DNA from: Arcticibacter tournemirensis
GTDB taxonomy: Bacteria > Bacteroidota > Bacteroidia > Sphingobacteriales > Sphingobacteriaceae
DNA: 64,000 bases
Reading direction: 5' to 3'
Assembly (NCBI RefSeq): GCF_006716645.1
Contig: NZ_VFPL01000001.1
Span: 3,162,001 to 3,226,000, forward strand
Below are positions 18,998-28,514 of the stretch, in pieces. The notes beneath the pieces were generated by a model that saw only the letters and a list, made by a program, of their open reading frames with translations, searched no databases and was not told where the DNA came from. Made by a program: the position numbers and the translations under genes. Within the stretch, counting starts at the first letter, position 1, and each line of letters opens with the position of its first letter.

Positions 18998-20317
18998 ATG
19001 GTTTATAAGATTGTTAAAAAACTCATTTTCTGCTTTATCTGCCTGATGTGCTTCAGGGCAGATGCCCAGGATACAAACGCGACGGACTTGCCCGAAGTAT
19101 GGGATCTGCAGACATGCTTGAATTATGCGAGAAAGAATAACATTAAAATCAACTCGTTAAGGCTGAGCAAGAAGAGCAGTGAGCAAAATCTTCTGCTCGC
19201 CAGGGCGGCGATCCTGCCTGATCTTTATGGTTCTGCAAATCAGACGCTCCGCCACGTGGAGACCGGCGGCGGCAGTTCTTCCGGATCTTACGGCCTGAGT
19301 ACGTCGTGGACACTTTATAACGGCGGTTATCTGAAGACCAATATCAGGCAGCAGGATCTGTTGATGCAGCAGGCCAACATGAGCGTTCTTGAACAGGAAA
19401 ACGACCTTACCCTCCAGATCACACAGGCATACCTCAATATTCTGCTTGATAAGGAGAGCGTCGTTTACTCGCGGGATTTGGTGTATACTTCGACTGCTCA
19501 ACTGGAGCAGGCGCGGGAGCGTTACAAGGCGGGAAGTATAGCCCGCCGCGATGTGGTTCAGTTTGAAGCTCAGCTCGCAAATGATCAGTATACTCTTACT
19601 TCTTCGGAAAACGCACAGAGGCAGGATCTGCTGGCGCTTAAACAGTTGCTTCAGCTTCCGCACGAAACGAATGTGGACATAGCGAAACCTGATACTGTTA
19701 TTGCTGAAGTGGTAATTCCGTCTCTCGAACAGGTGAGACACTATGCCCTGCAGAACCGTCCAGAAGTAAAAAACAGTGAGCTTGGGCTTCAGAGCGCCCA
19801 GCTCGGTCTGGACAAAGCACAGGCGGGCTATAAGCCTGCACTTACGGTCGGAGCAAACCTTGGAACAAGCTATGCCGGCAATAGCTCCTACAATGCCTCA
19901 CTGGGCCAGCTCGGCGATAATTTTTCGCAACAGATCGGAGTGACGCTGTCGGTGCCAATCTTCACTAAAAGAACTAATAAGACAAATGTAGAACTGGCAA
20001 AGATTAACATTGATCAGGCAAACCTTACTTTAGAAAACACCCGTACCGTTTTGTCGCAAACTGTAGAACAGGCTTATATAAAGGCTGTTAATGCACAAAG
20101 TCAGTATAAGGCTGCGGCAGAGCAATTTCAGTACAGCAAGGAGGTATACCGGATTGCTAATGAAGAACTCAGGCTGGGGGCCGCCAATGTCTACGATTTT
20201 TATCAGCAGCGAAACTCATATGTACAGGCTTTACAACAGTATATACAGGCTAAGTACAACGCCGCTCTTTCGGTCGGTATATATGACTTTTACTCAGGAA
20301 TTCCTATGAAACTTTAG
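18998..20317 (+). CDS. TolC-family outer-membrane efflux protein
   Basis: This 439-residue protein should form the outer-membrane channel of a tripartite pump. It has a signal peptide ending in FRADAQ and two OEP repeats rich in long amphipathic helices (LTLQITQAYLNILLDKE; then TRTVLSQTVEQAYIKA in the second half). Length fits the TolC family. It is the first gene of a four-gene operon followed after seven bases by the periplasmic adaptor, then the MacB-type ATPase and permease. Exported substrate (drug, peptide or other) cannot be read from the sequence. Confidence 0.9.
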   Translation: MVYKIVKKLIFCFICLMCFRADAQDTNATDLPEVWDLQTCLNYARKNNIKINSLRLSKKSSEQNLLLARAAILPDLYGSANQTLRHVETGGGSSSGSYGLSTSWTLYNGGYLKTNIRQQDLLMQQANMSVLEQENDLTLQITQAYLNILLDKESVVYSRDLVYTSTAQLEQARERYKAGSIARRDVVQFEAQLANDQYTLTSSENAQRQDLLALKQLLQLPHETNVDIAKPDTVIAEVVIPSLEQVRHYALQNRPEVKNSELGLQSAQLGLDKAQAGYKPALTVGANLGTSYAGNSSYNASLGQLGDNFSQQIGVTLSVPIFTKRTNKTNVELAKINIDQANLTLENTRTVLSQTVEQAYIKAVNAQSQYKAAAEQFQYSKEVYRIANEELRLGAANVYDFYQQRNSYVQALQQYIQAKYNAALSVGIYDFYSGIPMKL

Positions 20318-20324
20318 TGCGAAT

Positions 20325-21542
20325 ATGAAAAAAAGCAAAAAAATAATTTTTCTGATACTGGGCCTGGTATTCATTGTGGTACTATGGCTGTTGTTCTTTA
20401 GAAAGAAGGAACAGGTTATTACGTTCGAGACAGAGAAGCCGCAGAGAGGCAGCATTTCTGAGTCAGTTACTGCTACCGGTACCATCCAGCCTGTAGATAC
20501 CACTTCTGTGGGAAGCCGGGTGTCGGGAACCATCGAAGAACTGCACGCTGATTATAATTCGAGTGTGAAAAAAGGGGAGTTGCTGGCTGTTCTTGATCCT
20601 TCACTGATGCAGGCAACGGTTGATCAGTTTAAGGCGAGCCTGGCTGAAGCAAAAAGCAATCAGGTATACCAGGAAAGCAACTTCAACAGGCAAAAACAGC
20701 TCTACCAGACGGGCTCTGTGAGTCGTGCGGAATATGAACTGGCTTTGAACAGTTATAATAATGCGAAGGCGGGTGTCAGAAATATCCAGGCGCAGCTTTA
20801 CTCGGCTCAACGGAATCTTTCATTTACCAAAATATATGCACCGGTAGATGGCGTGATATTAAACAGGACGGTAAGTGTAGGACAAACAGTTGCGGCAAGT
20901 TTTAATACTCCTACTTTGTTTACAATTGCTAAGGATATAACAAAGATGCAAGTTCAGGCAAAAGTGGACGAGGCCGACATTGGAAACGTGCAGAAAGGCC
21001 AGAGGGCAACCTTTACGGTTGATGCGTATCTGAAGGATTTGTTTGAGGGTACTGTTGAAGAAATCAGACTGAGTCCCGTAGTATCCTCTAATGTTGTAAC
21101 CTATACCACAATCATCAATGCGCCTAACGAGAATAAGAAGCTGAAGCCGGGAATGACCGCAAATATCACCATTTATACGAAAGAATCGAGAAATGCACTT
21201 TTAATCCCGGCAAAGGCCTTAAAATATAGCCCTGATTCTTCACTTGGTCGTCAATACGTTGTTGTTCCCTTAAAGCATTCTTATCCTCATCCTGGTGGTA
21301 AATCAGGGGAAGCATCTCAGACGACAACCAACGACAATGAGGGGTACGTATGGATCTTGGATGCAAATAAAATTGTGCAGAAAAAAGTAAGCACGGGTTT
21401 AAATAATAATACGCAGGTAGAGGTGCTTAATGGGCTAAATGCAAACGACGTATTGATAACTGGCATGCAGAGCGGAGTTACTGCAGCTACTGGTGCTGCG
21501 TCGAGCCCATTCATGCCTAAACCTCCAGGAAGAAAGAAATGA
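20325..21542 (+). CDS. Periplasmic adaptor (membrane fusion) protein, MacA-like
   Basis: This 405-residue adaptor links the inner-membrane ABC permease to the TolC channel. A single N-terminal membrane anchor (about 6-24) is followed by the barrel-sandwich (lipoyl-like) halves (VGSRVSGTIEELHADYNS and SFTKIYAPVDGVILNRT) flanking a coiled-coil hairpin (about 90-160), then a beta-barrel domain (MQVQAKVDEADIGNV). The C-terminal part contains a low-complexity insert with PHPGGKSGE and ends in a basic PPGRKK. The next start codon overlaps its stop by four bases (ATGA). Confidence 0.9.
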   Translation: MKKSKKIIFLILGLVFIVVLWLLFFRKKEQVITFETEKPQRGSISESVTATGTIQPVDTTSVGSRVSGTIEELHADYNSSVKKGELLAVLDPSLMQATVDQFKASLAEAKSNQVYQESNFNRQKQLYQTGSVSRAEYELALNSYNNAKAGVRNIQAQLYSAQRNLSFTKIYAPVDGVILNRTVSVGQTVAASFNTPTLFTIAKDITKMQVQAKVDEADIGNVQKGQRATFTVDAYLKDLFEGTVEEIRLSPVVSSNVVTYTTIINAPNENKKLKPGMTANITIYTKESRNALLIPAKALKYSPDSSLGRQYVVVPLKHSYPHPGGKSGEASQTTTNDNEGYVWILDANKIVQKKVSTGLNNNTQVEVLNGLNANDVLITGMQSGVTAATGAASSPFMPKPPGRKK

Positions 21543-22288
21543 GCAGGAAAATCTTAGAAATAGAGAACCTCAAACGGGAGTTTTTGGTAGGTTCTGAAGT
21601 CGTAAGGGCATTAAAGGGCGTTTCATTTAATGTCGAAGCGGGAGAGTTTGTAACGATTATGGGAAGCAGCGGTTCGGGGAAAACTACGATGCTGAATATT
21701 CTTGGTTGCCTCGATCAGCCTACAGATGGCAAGTATCTGCTGGATGGTGTCAATATTAAGGGACTTAACCGGAATGACCTGTCACGTTTCAGAAATAGGA
21801 AAATTGGCTTTATTTTTCAGGCCTATAATTTGTTGCCGAGAACGAGCGCCCTCGAAAATGTGGAACTACCACTCTTTTACAACTCTTTTGTTTCGGCAAA
21901 AGAACGTAGGGAAAGGGCGGTGTATGCACTCGAGGCAGTAAAACTTGCCGATCGTTTAGATCATACTCCTAACCAGCTTTCGGGCGGACAGCAGCAGAGA
22001 GTAGCCATTGCAAGGGCATTGGTGAACGAGCCGGTGATGATCCTTGCTGACGAGGCGACAGGTAATCTGGATACCAGGACTTCTTATGAAATTATGGCTC
22101 TGATGCAGGATCTGAATCAGCAACAAAAGAAAACGATCGTATTTGTGACGCATGAACCGGATATAGCTGGTTTCAGCAGCAGGACGATCATGCTGCGTGA
22201 CGGGAGATTGCAGAAAGACAGTTTGAATGAAAGCAGGAAATCGGCCAGTGAAGCTTTAGAGTTACTGCCGGTTTCGGATGATTATTAG
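21539..22288 (+). CDS. MacB-type ABC transporter ATP-binding protein
   Basis: This 249-residue ATPase powers the tripartite efflux system. All nucleotide-binding motifs are present: Walker [10 protein letters not shown] near residue 43, the Q-loop [11 protein letters not shown], signature LSGGQQQRV, Walker [13 protein letters not shown], and the H-loop FVTHEP. In E. coli MacB the ATPase and permease are fused; here they are separate genes six bases apart, the common arrangement in Bacteroidota. Highly similar to the LolD/MacB-N family, but the adaptor and TolC neighbours favour MacB. Confidence 0.92.
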   Translation: MSRKILEIENLKREFLVGSEVVRALKGVSFNVEAGEFVTIMGSSGSGKTTMLNILGCLDQPTDGKYLLDGVNIKGLNRNDLSRFRNRKIGFIFQAYNLLPRTSALENVELPLFYNSFVSAKERRERAVYALEAVKLADRLDHTPNQLSGGQQQRVAIARALVNEPVMILADEATGNLDTRTSYEIMALMQDLNQQQKKTIVFVTHEPDIAGFSSRTIMLRDGRLQKDSLNESRKSASEALELLPVSDDY

Positions 22289-22294
22289 TAGATT

Positions 22295-23512
22295 ATGAAT
22301 CCGGCAAATTTGATAAGAATAGCTCTGAGAGCATTACAGCGCAATAAGCTGCGGGCATTTTTAACAATGCTTGGGATTATTATAGGTGTTGCAGCCGTTA
22401 TTACAATGATGTCGATAGGTGAGGGCTCTAAGGAAAGTATTCAGACGTCCTTGTCGAACATGGGTTCGAATATGCTCACCATCATGCCTTCGAGCAACGA
22501 ACCTGGGGTGAGAATGGCTGGGAGCAGCTTTCAAACCCTCACACTCAAGGACGCGGAGGCTATTCAGAAGGGAGCTACTAATGTTACAGCGGTATCGCCG
22601 CAGGTGGCTTCAAGCGGACAGGTAATAAAGGGAGCGCTTAACTGGTCGACCTCTATACAGGGAGTAAGTCCCGATTATCTGGAGATCCGAAAGCTGAGCC
22701 TGAAAGACGGTATTGTTTTTTCTGATGATGACGTCCGTTCTTCGGCTAAAGTATGCCTCCTGGGACAAACGGTTGTGAAAAATCTGTTTTCTACCGGCGA
22801 GGACCCTATCGGAAAGATCATTCGTTTTAATAAGATTCCTTTTAAGGTGATAGGAGTTCTATCGGAAAAAGGGCAAAGTAGCTTTGGGCAGGACCAGGAC
22901 GATATTATCCTGGCCCCATATACGACGGTTATGAAACGAATACTAGCGGCAACCTATCTTCAAAGTATTTATACTTCTGCCAAAAGTGAGGCTGTTTCTG
23001 ACGCTGCTACCGACGAAATAAGTACTATCCTGCGTCAGACCCACAGACTGAGGCAGGGTGAGGAAGATGATTTTGCTGTGCGGAGCCAGGCTGAGCTGAT
23101 TAAGACGCTTGGTTCAACCAGCAGCATGTTGACCGGCCTTCTAACGGCTGTTGCAAGTATTTCCCTTGTTATTGGCGGGATTGGTATTATGAACATTATG
23201 TATGTGTCGGTTACAGAACGTACCAGAGAAATTGGCCTTCGCATGTCTATAGGAGCGCGGGGAATTGATATTCTACTTCAGTTCCTTATCGAAGCGATAA
23301 TGATCAGCGTTACGGGCGGGCTGATCGGGGTTGTTCTGGGTGTTTCAGCCGCGCTGGGCATTGCTTCCGCTCTTAACTGGCCAACGATCATTTCGGAGTC
23401 GTCGATCATCATCTCCTTTATAGTATGTGCTCTGACCGGTATATTCTTTGGATACTATCCTGCACAAAAGGCATCGAAGCTCGATCCGATCGAAGCTCTT
23501 AGGTATGAATAA
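22295..23512 (+). CDS. MacB-type ABC transporter permease (FtsX fold)
   Basis: This 405-residue permease has the MacB/FtsX layout: one membrane helix near residues 17-40 (RAFLTMLGIIIGVAAVITM), a large periplasmic domain (about 45-275), then three helices at the C-terminus. The conserved segments IGGIGIMNIMYVSVTERTRE and GYYPAQKASKLDPIEAL are present. It ends the operon; a heptamer-repeat array follows 24 bases after the stop, between this gene and the convergent thioesterase. Confidence 0.92.
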   Translation: MNPANLIRIALRALQRNKLRAFLTMLGIIIGVAAVITMMSIGEGSKESIQTSLSNMGSNMLTIMPSSNEPGVRMAGSSFQTLTLKDAEAIQKGATNVTAVSPQVASSGQVIKGALNWSTSIQGVSPDYLEIRKLSLKDGIVFSDDDVRSSAKVCLLGQTVVKNLFSTGEDPIGKIIRFNKIPFKVIGVLSEKGQSSFGQDQDDIILAPYTTVMKRILAATYLQSIYTSAKSEAVSDAATDEISTILRQTHRLRQGEEDDFAVRSQAELIKTLGSTSSMLTGLLTAVASISLVIGGIGIMNIMYVSVTERTREIGLRMSIGARGIDILLQFLIEAIMISVTGGLIGVVLGVSAALGIASALNWPTIISESSIIISFIVCALTGIFFGYYPAQKASKLDPIEALRYE

Positions 23513-23535
23513 TATCCTTAACGGTGCTTGAGAAT

Positions 23536-23570
23536 CTTACGACACACAACCCGCAACATACAACTTACAA
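23536..23570 (-). repeat. Heptamer-periodic intergenic array R1
   Basis: Read on the minus strand, five contiguous 7-base units occur, four of them of the form TTGnnnG (for example TTGTATG and TTGCGGG) and the last TCGTAAG. The array begins a few bases after the thioesterase stop codon, in a convergent intergenic region. The flank ATTTAGAGTT at its edge is shared exactly with array R3. Confidence 0.7.
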
Positions 23571-23574
23571 AACT

Positions 23575-23997
23575 CTAAATTGAGTATTTCTCAATCATTT
23601 CTTCCGTAACTTTTGCGCTCCTGCCTGTTTTAGTATCGATCAGGACATAGTCAAACCAGCCGTCGCAGCAAAGCTTGGTCGTTTTCTTGTTGTTGATTTT
23701 AAACTCAACGCGGCAGCCTTTGTCGTTTAATTCCGTGATGCCGGTCTCAATAATAATAATGTCGCCCATACCAAGAGGTCGTTTATAATCAACATATGCT
23801 GTTTTAACCACCCATCCATAGCCCTGGTTCAGAAATTCCTCCATGGGCATTCCATAGTATTGTTCCATTTGCTCGTACCTGGCTGCAAGGACATAGTCAA
23901 AATACTTACTGTTATGTACATGGTGAAACATGTCGATGTCATCGGGTCTCACTTTAAATTCTGTGCGAAACCTGCTGTATTTTTTTTCGGTGCTCAT
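23575..23997 (-). CDS. Acyl-CoA thioesterase, hot-dog fold (4HBT family)
   Basis: This 140-residue protein should hydrolyse acyl-CoA thioesters. The hot-dog signature is clear: FKVRPDDIDMFHHVHNSKYFDYVLAARYEQM, with the catalytic Asp in the D-x-H-HVHN context and the central helix, then strands ending in the GDIIIIETGI and RVEFKINNK segments. Length is typical for the YbgC/FadM-like group. The start is the ATG at 23997; the frame extends upstream only to a TTG. The physiological acyl group is not evident. Its 3' end meets the convergent macB-type permease gene. Confidence 0.88.
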   Translation of the reverse strand: MSTEKKYSRFRTEFKVRPDDIDMFHHVHNSKYFDYVLAARYEQMEQYYGMPMEEFLNQGYGWVVKTAYVDYKRPLGMGDIIIIETGITELNDKGCRVEFKINNKKTTKLCCDGWFDYVLIDTKTGRSAKVTEEMIEKYSI

Positions 23998-24067
23998 TTC
24001 TGAGTACAAAGTTGCTATATTGATCCGACTATTAAAACAAGGCTGAGCAATTTAAGCTGCTGTATTC

Positions 24068-25315
24068 TTAAACAAACTCAAAAACGGTTATTTCGGGGAG
24101 GATGCCCACCCTGCCCGGATAACCCAGAAAGCCAAAGCCCCGGTTTACGTAGAGCTTGTGATCGCCAGAGCCATATAGTCCAGCCCACTCTTTATAGACC
24201 CATTGAACAGGACTCCATTTGATACCCCCAAGCTCTATCCCAAACTGCATTCCGTGTGTATGACCTGAAAGGGTTAGGTTGATATCCGGATATTGTACTT
24301 TTACCTCCGCTTTCCAGTGACTGGGGTCGTGGCTCATTAATATTTTAAAGGGGTATTTTTCGGAGCCGGGGTAAGCCTTGTTCATCTGGCCGTATTTCGG
24401 AAAGCCTGCTTTCGCTCCCCAATTCTCGATCCCTAATAGCGCAATTTCGTCGCCATTCCGCTTTATCGCCACATGCTCATTCATCAGCAGCCGCCAGCCC
24501 AGTTCTTTGTGTATTTGCTTCAACCGGTGGAGGTTTTCCTTTTTATCAATAGCTGCCTGGCCCTGCGGATAGGTTCCCCAATAGTAGTCGCCATAATCGT
24601 GGTTGCCTAAAATGCTGTATACTCCAAGCGGCGCTTTTATCCTGCTGAACACGTCCATATATTCGTCCATTTCGACAGCCCGGTCATTTACAAGGTCGCC
24701 GGTAAAAAGAACCATTTCTGGCTTCTCTTTCAGGATGAGGTCAATACCTTTGTTTACGCTTTTTTTATTCTGAAGACTGCCGCTGTGGATGTCGCTGATC
24801 TGTATGAATTTCATTCCCCTGAAGCCGGATGGGAGCGAGGCGAACTTCAATTTTATGTGCCTTACCCTATACCGGTATTTGTTTGTATAACCCCATAACA
24901 AAGCTAAAAACAAGCCGCCGCCGATACAGAATCCCATAGATGTAAGAAGGACAGAGCGGTTTACCTCTATACCTGCCGTACCGCCGTTCTGTAGCGCTCT
25001 TGCTAACCATATTAATAGCCGGCGAAAATCATCTATAAAGAAAACAGCCAGGGCTGCGATCTTTGAAAGCTGCAACCCAGTCAGCATGGTAAACAGATCG
25101 TTCCGGAACTTTTTCAGGGTACTTAGCGATTGGATATAAGGGAATAACACCAGGGCGGAAATACTGAGTGCCGTCAGAAGCCAGTAAATCAGGTAAACCG
25201 TTGCACGCAGGCTTTCGGGAATGTTGCTGCAGATGAAGCGCAGTGCGCCGAATATGTACCAGTCGGCCAGTAACAGGAGCATGGAAATGATCCACCTCGA
25301 ACTTGAACTTCTCAT
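24068..25315 (-). CDS. Membrane-anchored metallophosphoesterase
   Basis: This 415-residue protein combines an N-terminal half with about four membrane helices (within residues 1-150) and a C-terminal calcineurin-like phosphoesterase domain. The metal-site motifs are all present: FIQISDIHSGS, FTGDLVNDRA, LGNHDYGDY, LMSHDPSHW and LSGHTHGMQFG. This architecture matches the YkuE/LpxG-like group, some of which act on lipid-linked substrates (for example UDP-diacylglucosamine), but the substrate is not determined. It lies 28 bases after the sugar transferase gene on the same strand. Confidence 0.88.
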   Translation of the reverse strand: MRSSSSRWIISMLLLLADWYIFGALRFICSNIPESLRATVYLIYWLLTALSISALVLFPYIQSLSTLKKFRNDLFTMLTGLQLSKIAALAVFFIDDFRRLLIWLARALQNGGTAGIEVNRSVLLTSMGFCIGGGLFLALLWGYTNKYRYRVRHIKLKFASLPSGFRGMKFIQISDIHSGSLQNKKSVNKGIDLILKEKPEMVLFTGDLVNDRAVEMDEYMDVFSRIKAPLGVYSILGNHDYGDYYWGTYPQGQAAIDKKENLHRLKQIHKELGWRLLMNEHVAIKRNGDEIALLGIENWGAKAGFPKYGQMNKAYPGSEKYPFKILMSHDPSHWKAEVKVQYPDINLTLSGHTHGMQFGIELGGIKWSPVQWVYKEWAGLYGSGDHKLYVNRGFGFLGYPGRVGILPEITVFEFV

Positions 25316-25343
25316 TTAAATTCTACTTATTCGGCAACCCGCG

Positions 25344-26432
25344 TTACACTTCTTCCTTTTGCAAAAGTGCTGGAAACGTCTTGAGGATGATTTTCATATC
25401 GAGCCAGAAAGAATGATTGGATGCGTAAAAATTATCCAGCTTCTTTCGTTCTCTTTCAGACATATCCATTTTACCTCTCTTACTTATCTGCCATAATCCG
25501 GTCAACCCAGCCGGACCGAGGAAACGGGTAGTCCACTCGTTAGATGTGAGCATTTCGGCTTCATAAAGTGGCAAGGGGCGGTTTCCGACCATCGACATAT
25601 CACCTTTCAGTACATTGAACAACTGGGGAAGTTCGTCGATACTGGTATTGCGTATGAACTTTCCTATTTTCGTAATACGAGGATCGTCTTTGATCTTAAC
25701 AAATGCGGCTTTCCCGCTTTCTTCAGCTGCGTACTGGTTGAGATTGCTTAGGTTGTTAATCTCTTTATCAGCGCCGCTTCGCATTGACCGAAACTTATAA
25801 AAATCAAATATTCTATAACCTGTACCAACACGCTTGCTTTTATAGATAACCGGGCCTTTGGATTCCAGCCGGATAAGTATCGCAATGATGAGAAAGAAAG
25901 GCGCCAGAATAAGCAATGATATGCCCGATACTAAAATATCGAAGATCCTTTTCGTGGGCGGTATGTTGTATACCACGTCTACCTGTTTGGAAAGTTCTGT
26001 AAGACGCGGCCTGATAAGTTTAAATTTAACGAGGAATATCAGCCGTTCGCAAAGATCCTCTGCGGGAAATGGGTAGGTGTAAAAGTCGTGGACCTTCAAA
26101 GTCATAGCTTCTGCCTTCCATGTTTTATTTGTAAAAGCAGATAAAACGACAATGATCATTCCATGCAGCAGATGGTTTGCTTTTATCTTACGTACGAATT
26201 CAATCCACAGACCATTATTATCCGCTTCGATAAGAAGGATGTCGGGTAATGTGAGCAGAGATTGTTCATTCAGATATTGTTCTATCGACTGGATATCGAG
26301 CTCAAACGGATCCATCTCGAACTGGTCCGCCAGTTGTGAAAATACAAAGTCTCTCAGTTCGGTACCTGCATAAACCACTTTTGCATTAACGCCCGTGCGG
26401 TGAGAAAGATTAATGTTAGGTGCCAAAATCAT
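25344..26432 (-). CDS. Polyprenyl-phosphate sugar-1-phosphate transferase with N-terminal degenerate receiver domain
   Basis: The C-terminal half (about 160-362) is a bacterial sugar transferase (WcaJ/WbaP catalytic type): a membrane segment near 166-188, then KRVGTGYRIFDFYKFRSMR, RITKIGKFIRNTSIDELPQLFNVLKGDMSMVGNRP split over the usual spacing, and GLTGLWQISKRG. It would start exopolysaccharide or capsule repeat units on undecaprenyl phosphate. The first 140 residues look like a response-regulator receiver (LPDILLIEAD, then IIVVLSAFTNKTW and VHDFYTYPF), but the phosphoacceptor Asp is Glu69 and the conserved Lys of KPF is Tyr120. It therefore should not be phosphorylated and may mimic the active state. 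A true receiver gene lies 17 bases upstream in the same operon. Confidence 0.87.
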   Translation of the reverse strand: MILAPNINLSHRTGVNAKVVYAGTELRDFVFSQLADQFEMDPFELDIQSIEQYLNEQSLLTLPDILLIEADNNGLWIEFVRKIKANHLLHGMIIVVLSAFTNKTWKAEAMTLKVHDFYTYPFPAEDLCERLIFLVKFKLIRPRLTELSKQVDVVYNIPPTKRIFDILVSGISLLILAPFFLIIAILIRLESKGPVIYKSKRVGTGYRIFDFYKFRSMRSGADKEINNLSNLNQYAAEESGKAAFVKIKDDPRITKIGKFIRNTSIDELPQLFNVLKGDMSMVGNRPLPLYEAEMLTSNEWTTRFLGPAGLTGLWQISKRGKMDMSERERKKLDNFYASNHSFWLDMKIILKTFPALLQKEEV

Positions 26433-26449
26433 TAATTTTTGCCGTAAAA

Positions 26450-26830
26450 TTACTGTTTTTCCAATGTTGATAGCAACGCTTCAATTCTGGATTTTAATGT
26501 AGCGGGATTAAATGGCTTCTCTAAAAAGCTCTCCACTTTAATCTGCATTTGATTTATCTTCTCTTCGAGGTTTTCAGCCCCCGACAAAAGAATAACCGGT
26601 GTATCTCTGTAATATCCGCTAATTTTTAAATTCCTCACAAACGAACTTCCGTCGAAATACGGCATCTGAAGGTCGGATATTATCAGATCGGGGTCATTCC
26701 CCTGGTCCAGCCAGTCAATCGCTTCAACACCGCTATTTTTTATTATAAGTTCATAATCCTTTGAAAGCACAAAGTTTAAGAGCTTTAGAATACTGATTTC
26801 GTCATCTACTACTAATATTTGCTTTTTCAT
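26450..26830 (-). CDS. Single-domain response regulator (CheY-like)
   Basis: This 126-residue protein is a complete receiver domain with no output domain: acidic pocket D9/D10, phosphoacceptor D53 in IISDLQMP, switch Ser83 in LLSGAEN, and Lys105 in FLEKPF. It lies 17 bases upstream of the sugar transferase whose own receiver is degenerate, which suggests the two proteins could act together, perhaps by receiver-receiver contact controlling polysaccharide synthesis. No histidine kinase gene is adjacent, so its phosphodonor is unknown. Confidence 0.9.
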   Translation of the reverse strand: MKKQILVVDDEISILKLLNFVLSKDYELIIKNSGVEAIDWLDQGNDPDLIISDLQMPYFDGSSFVRNLKISGYYRDTPVILLSGAENLEEKINQMQIKVESFLEKPFNPATLKSRIEALLSTLEKQ

Positions 26831-27182
26831 TTGTTAGCATTACCCCTCAATTTGACAGTTTCCAAGATTACCGTTTGTGTTCGACAGTATACGGAAATAA
26901 AGTTGCAAAGTTCTACTAATGTAAATATTTATAAACATACTTCAAAGAGCTACCAGTTGGCAACTTTTTGGTTTTTGTTATAAACTTTGCGATAAATCTT
27001 ACGATTTGTTAAAATATTTAAAATAAAATTTTACTTTTACTAAATATTGATTCTTATCAGGCCTAATAAATAGTGGAATTATTCAGAATCGATTAACCAC
27101 TCTCCGCTAAAGTCAGAAGTAGTCGTTGCAAAAAAATTACAATACTCTGCTGAAAATAGGCGATGGGAAAGGTAGATTTATT
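26831..27182. other. AT-rich divergent intergenic region upstream of the receiver gene and gltA
   Basis: About 350 bases separate the minus-strand receiver gene from gltA. The stretch is strongly A+T rich between roughly 26920 and 27060, with several TTTACTTTTA-like runs. No convincing gene or structured RNA was seen in it; it most likely holds the two divergent promoters. Confidence 0.5.
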
Positions 27183-27190
27183 TAATTTTG
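27183..27190 (+). promoter_or_regulatory. Candidate promoter -7 box for gltA
   Basis: TAATTTTG matches the Bacteroidota -7 consensus TAnnTTTG exactly and lies 20 bases before the chosen gltA start codon. A clear TTG at the -33 position was not found, so the call is tentative. Its position inside the upstream ATG extension supports the downstream start at 27211. Confidence 0.35.
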
Positions 27191-27210
27191 TGTTACAACA
27201 TCCAAATTAT

Positions 27211-28500
27211 ATGTCAGAAACAGCTTCTTTAACTCTTGGTGATAAAACGTATGAACTTCCGGTAATTACTGGTACTGAAAATGAAAAAGCAATAGATATT
27301 TCTAAGCTTCGCGATCAAAGTGGTTACATAACACTTGATACTGGATTTAAAAACACTGGCGCCACTACCAGTTCCATAACCTTTCTTGACGGGGAACAAG
27401 GTATATTAAAATACAGGGGTTATCCTATTGAGCAACTTGCGGAAAAGGCTTCTTTTATTGAAGTAGCTTATTTGTTGATCTACGGAGAGCTTCCTACCCA
27501 GGCTCAGATTGACGATTTTCAATACAAGATCAGCCATCAGACACTTTTACATGAGGACATGAAGAAATTCTTCGATGCATTTCCTCATAATGCTCATCCA
27601 ATGGGTCAGTTGTGCTCACTGGTTAGCTCTCTCTCGGCATTTTCACCTGAGAGTCTTAACCCGAATCCGACAAAAGAAGAGACTAATCTTGCGGTGATAA
27701 AACTGCTTGCTAAAATGCCCACCATCGTTTCCTGGATCTATAAGGGGTCATTGGGTGCGCCGTTTATCTATCCTCAGCATAAGCTTAAATATGTCAATAA
27801 CTTTATGCACATGACCTTTGGCCGCTTGACGGAGGAAGTTATTATTGACCCGGTAGTGATAGATGCCCTTGATAAACTTCTTATTCTGCATGCTGATCAC
27901 GAGCAAAACTGTTCTACATCTACCGTTAGAATGGTGGGATCTTCGGGCAGTAACCTGTATGCTTCTGTCTCAGCCGGTATTTCTGCGTTATGGGGACCTC
28001 TGCATGGCGGTGCCAACCAGGCGGTAATAGAAATGCTTGAGCGAATAAAGAATGATGGGGGTGATACAGAAAAATGGATTAACAAAGCCAAAGATAAAGA
28101 TGATGATTTCAGGCTAATGGGTTTTGGTCACAGGGTGTATAAGAACTTTGATCCCCGTGCAAAGATCATTAAGCGGGCATGTGATAATGTTCTTGAGAAA
28201 CTCGGAATTAACGACCCTATTCTGGAAATAGCTAAAAAGCTTGAAGAAGCAGCACTCCACGATCCTTATTTTGTGGAACGCAAACTTTATCCTAACGTCG
28301 ATTTTTATTCTGGAATTATTTACAGGGCACTCGGGTTCCCGACAGAAATGTTTACAGTTTTGTTCGCCCTTGGCCGTTTACCGGGATGGATTTCCCAGTG
28401 GCTTGAATTGAGAGACAACAAAGAGCCTATAGGCCGTCCAAGGCAGATTTATACCGGCGAAACCAGACGGGAATATGTAGAGATATCCCAGAGAGGGTAA
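27211..28500 (+). CDS. gltA: Citrate synthase (type II)
   Basis: This 429-residue enzyme condenses oxaloacetate and acetyl-CoA into citrate, the first step of the TCA cycle. Catalytic residues are visible in LHADHEQNCSTSTVR (His), FGHRVYKNFDPRA (His) and LYPNVDFYSG (Asp). The N-terminal beta-rich extension with TSSITFLDGEQGILKYRGYPI is typical of the hexameric type II enzymes. I start at the ATG at 27211 (MSETASL); an in-frame ATG at 27163 adds 16 residues that cover a promoter-like box and resemble no citrate synthase N-terminus. A strong bidirectional terminator follows. Confidence 0.95.
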   Translation: MSETASLTLGDKTYELPVITGTENEKAIDISKLRDQSGYITLDTGFKNTGATTSSITFLDGEQGILKYRGYPIEQLAEKASFIEVAYLLIYGELPTQAQIDDFQYKISHQTLLHEDMKKFFDAFPHNAHPMGQLCSLVSSLSAFSPESLNPNPTKEETNLAVIKLLAKMPTIVSWIYKGSLGAPFIYPQHKLKYVNNFMHMTFGRLTEEVIIDPVVIDALDKLLILHADHEQNCSTSTVRMVGSSGSNLYASVSAGISALWGPLHGGANQAVIEMLERIKNDGGDTEKWINKAKDKDDDFRLMGFGHRVYKNFDPRAKIIKRACDNVLEKLGINDPILEIAKKLEEAALHDPYFVERKLYPNVDFYSGIIYRALGFPTEMFTVLFALGRLPGWISQWLELRDNKEPIGRPRQIYTGETRREYVEISQRG

Positions 28501-28514
28501 GGCGCAGTGGAGAG

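Noticed and set aside
19157-19741. 194-codon minus-strand open frame
   Set aside because: Antisense to the TolC-type gene; no family features.
27163-27210. Upstream ATG for citrate synthase
   Set aside because: The 16 added residues do not resemble citrate synthase and cover a promoter-like TAATTTTG box.
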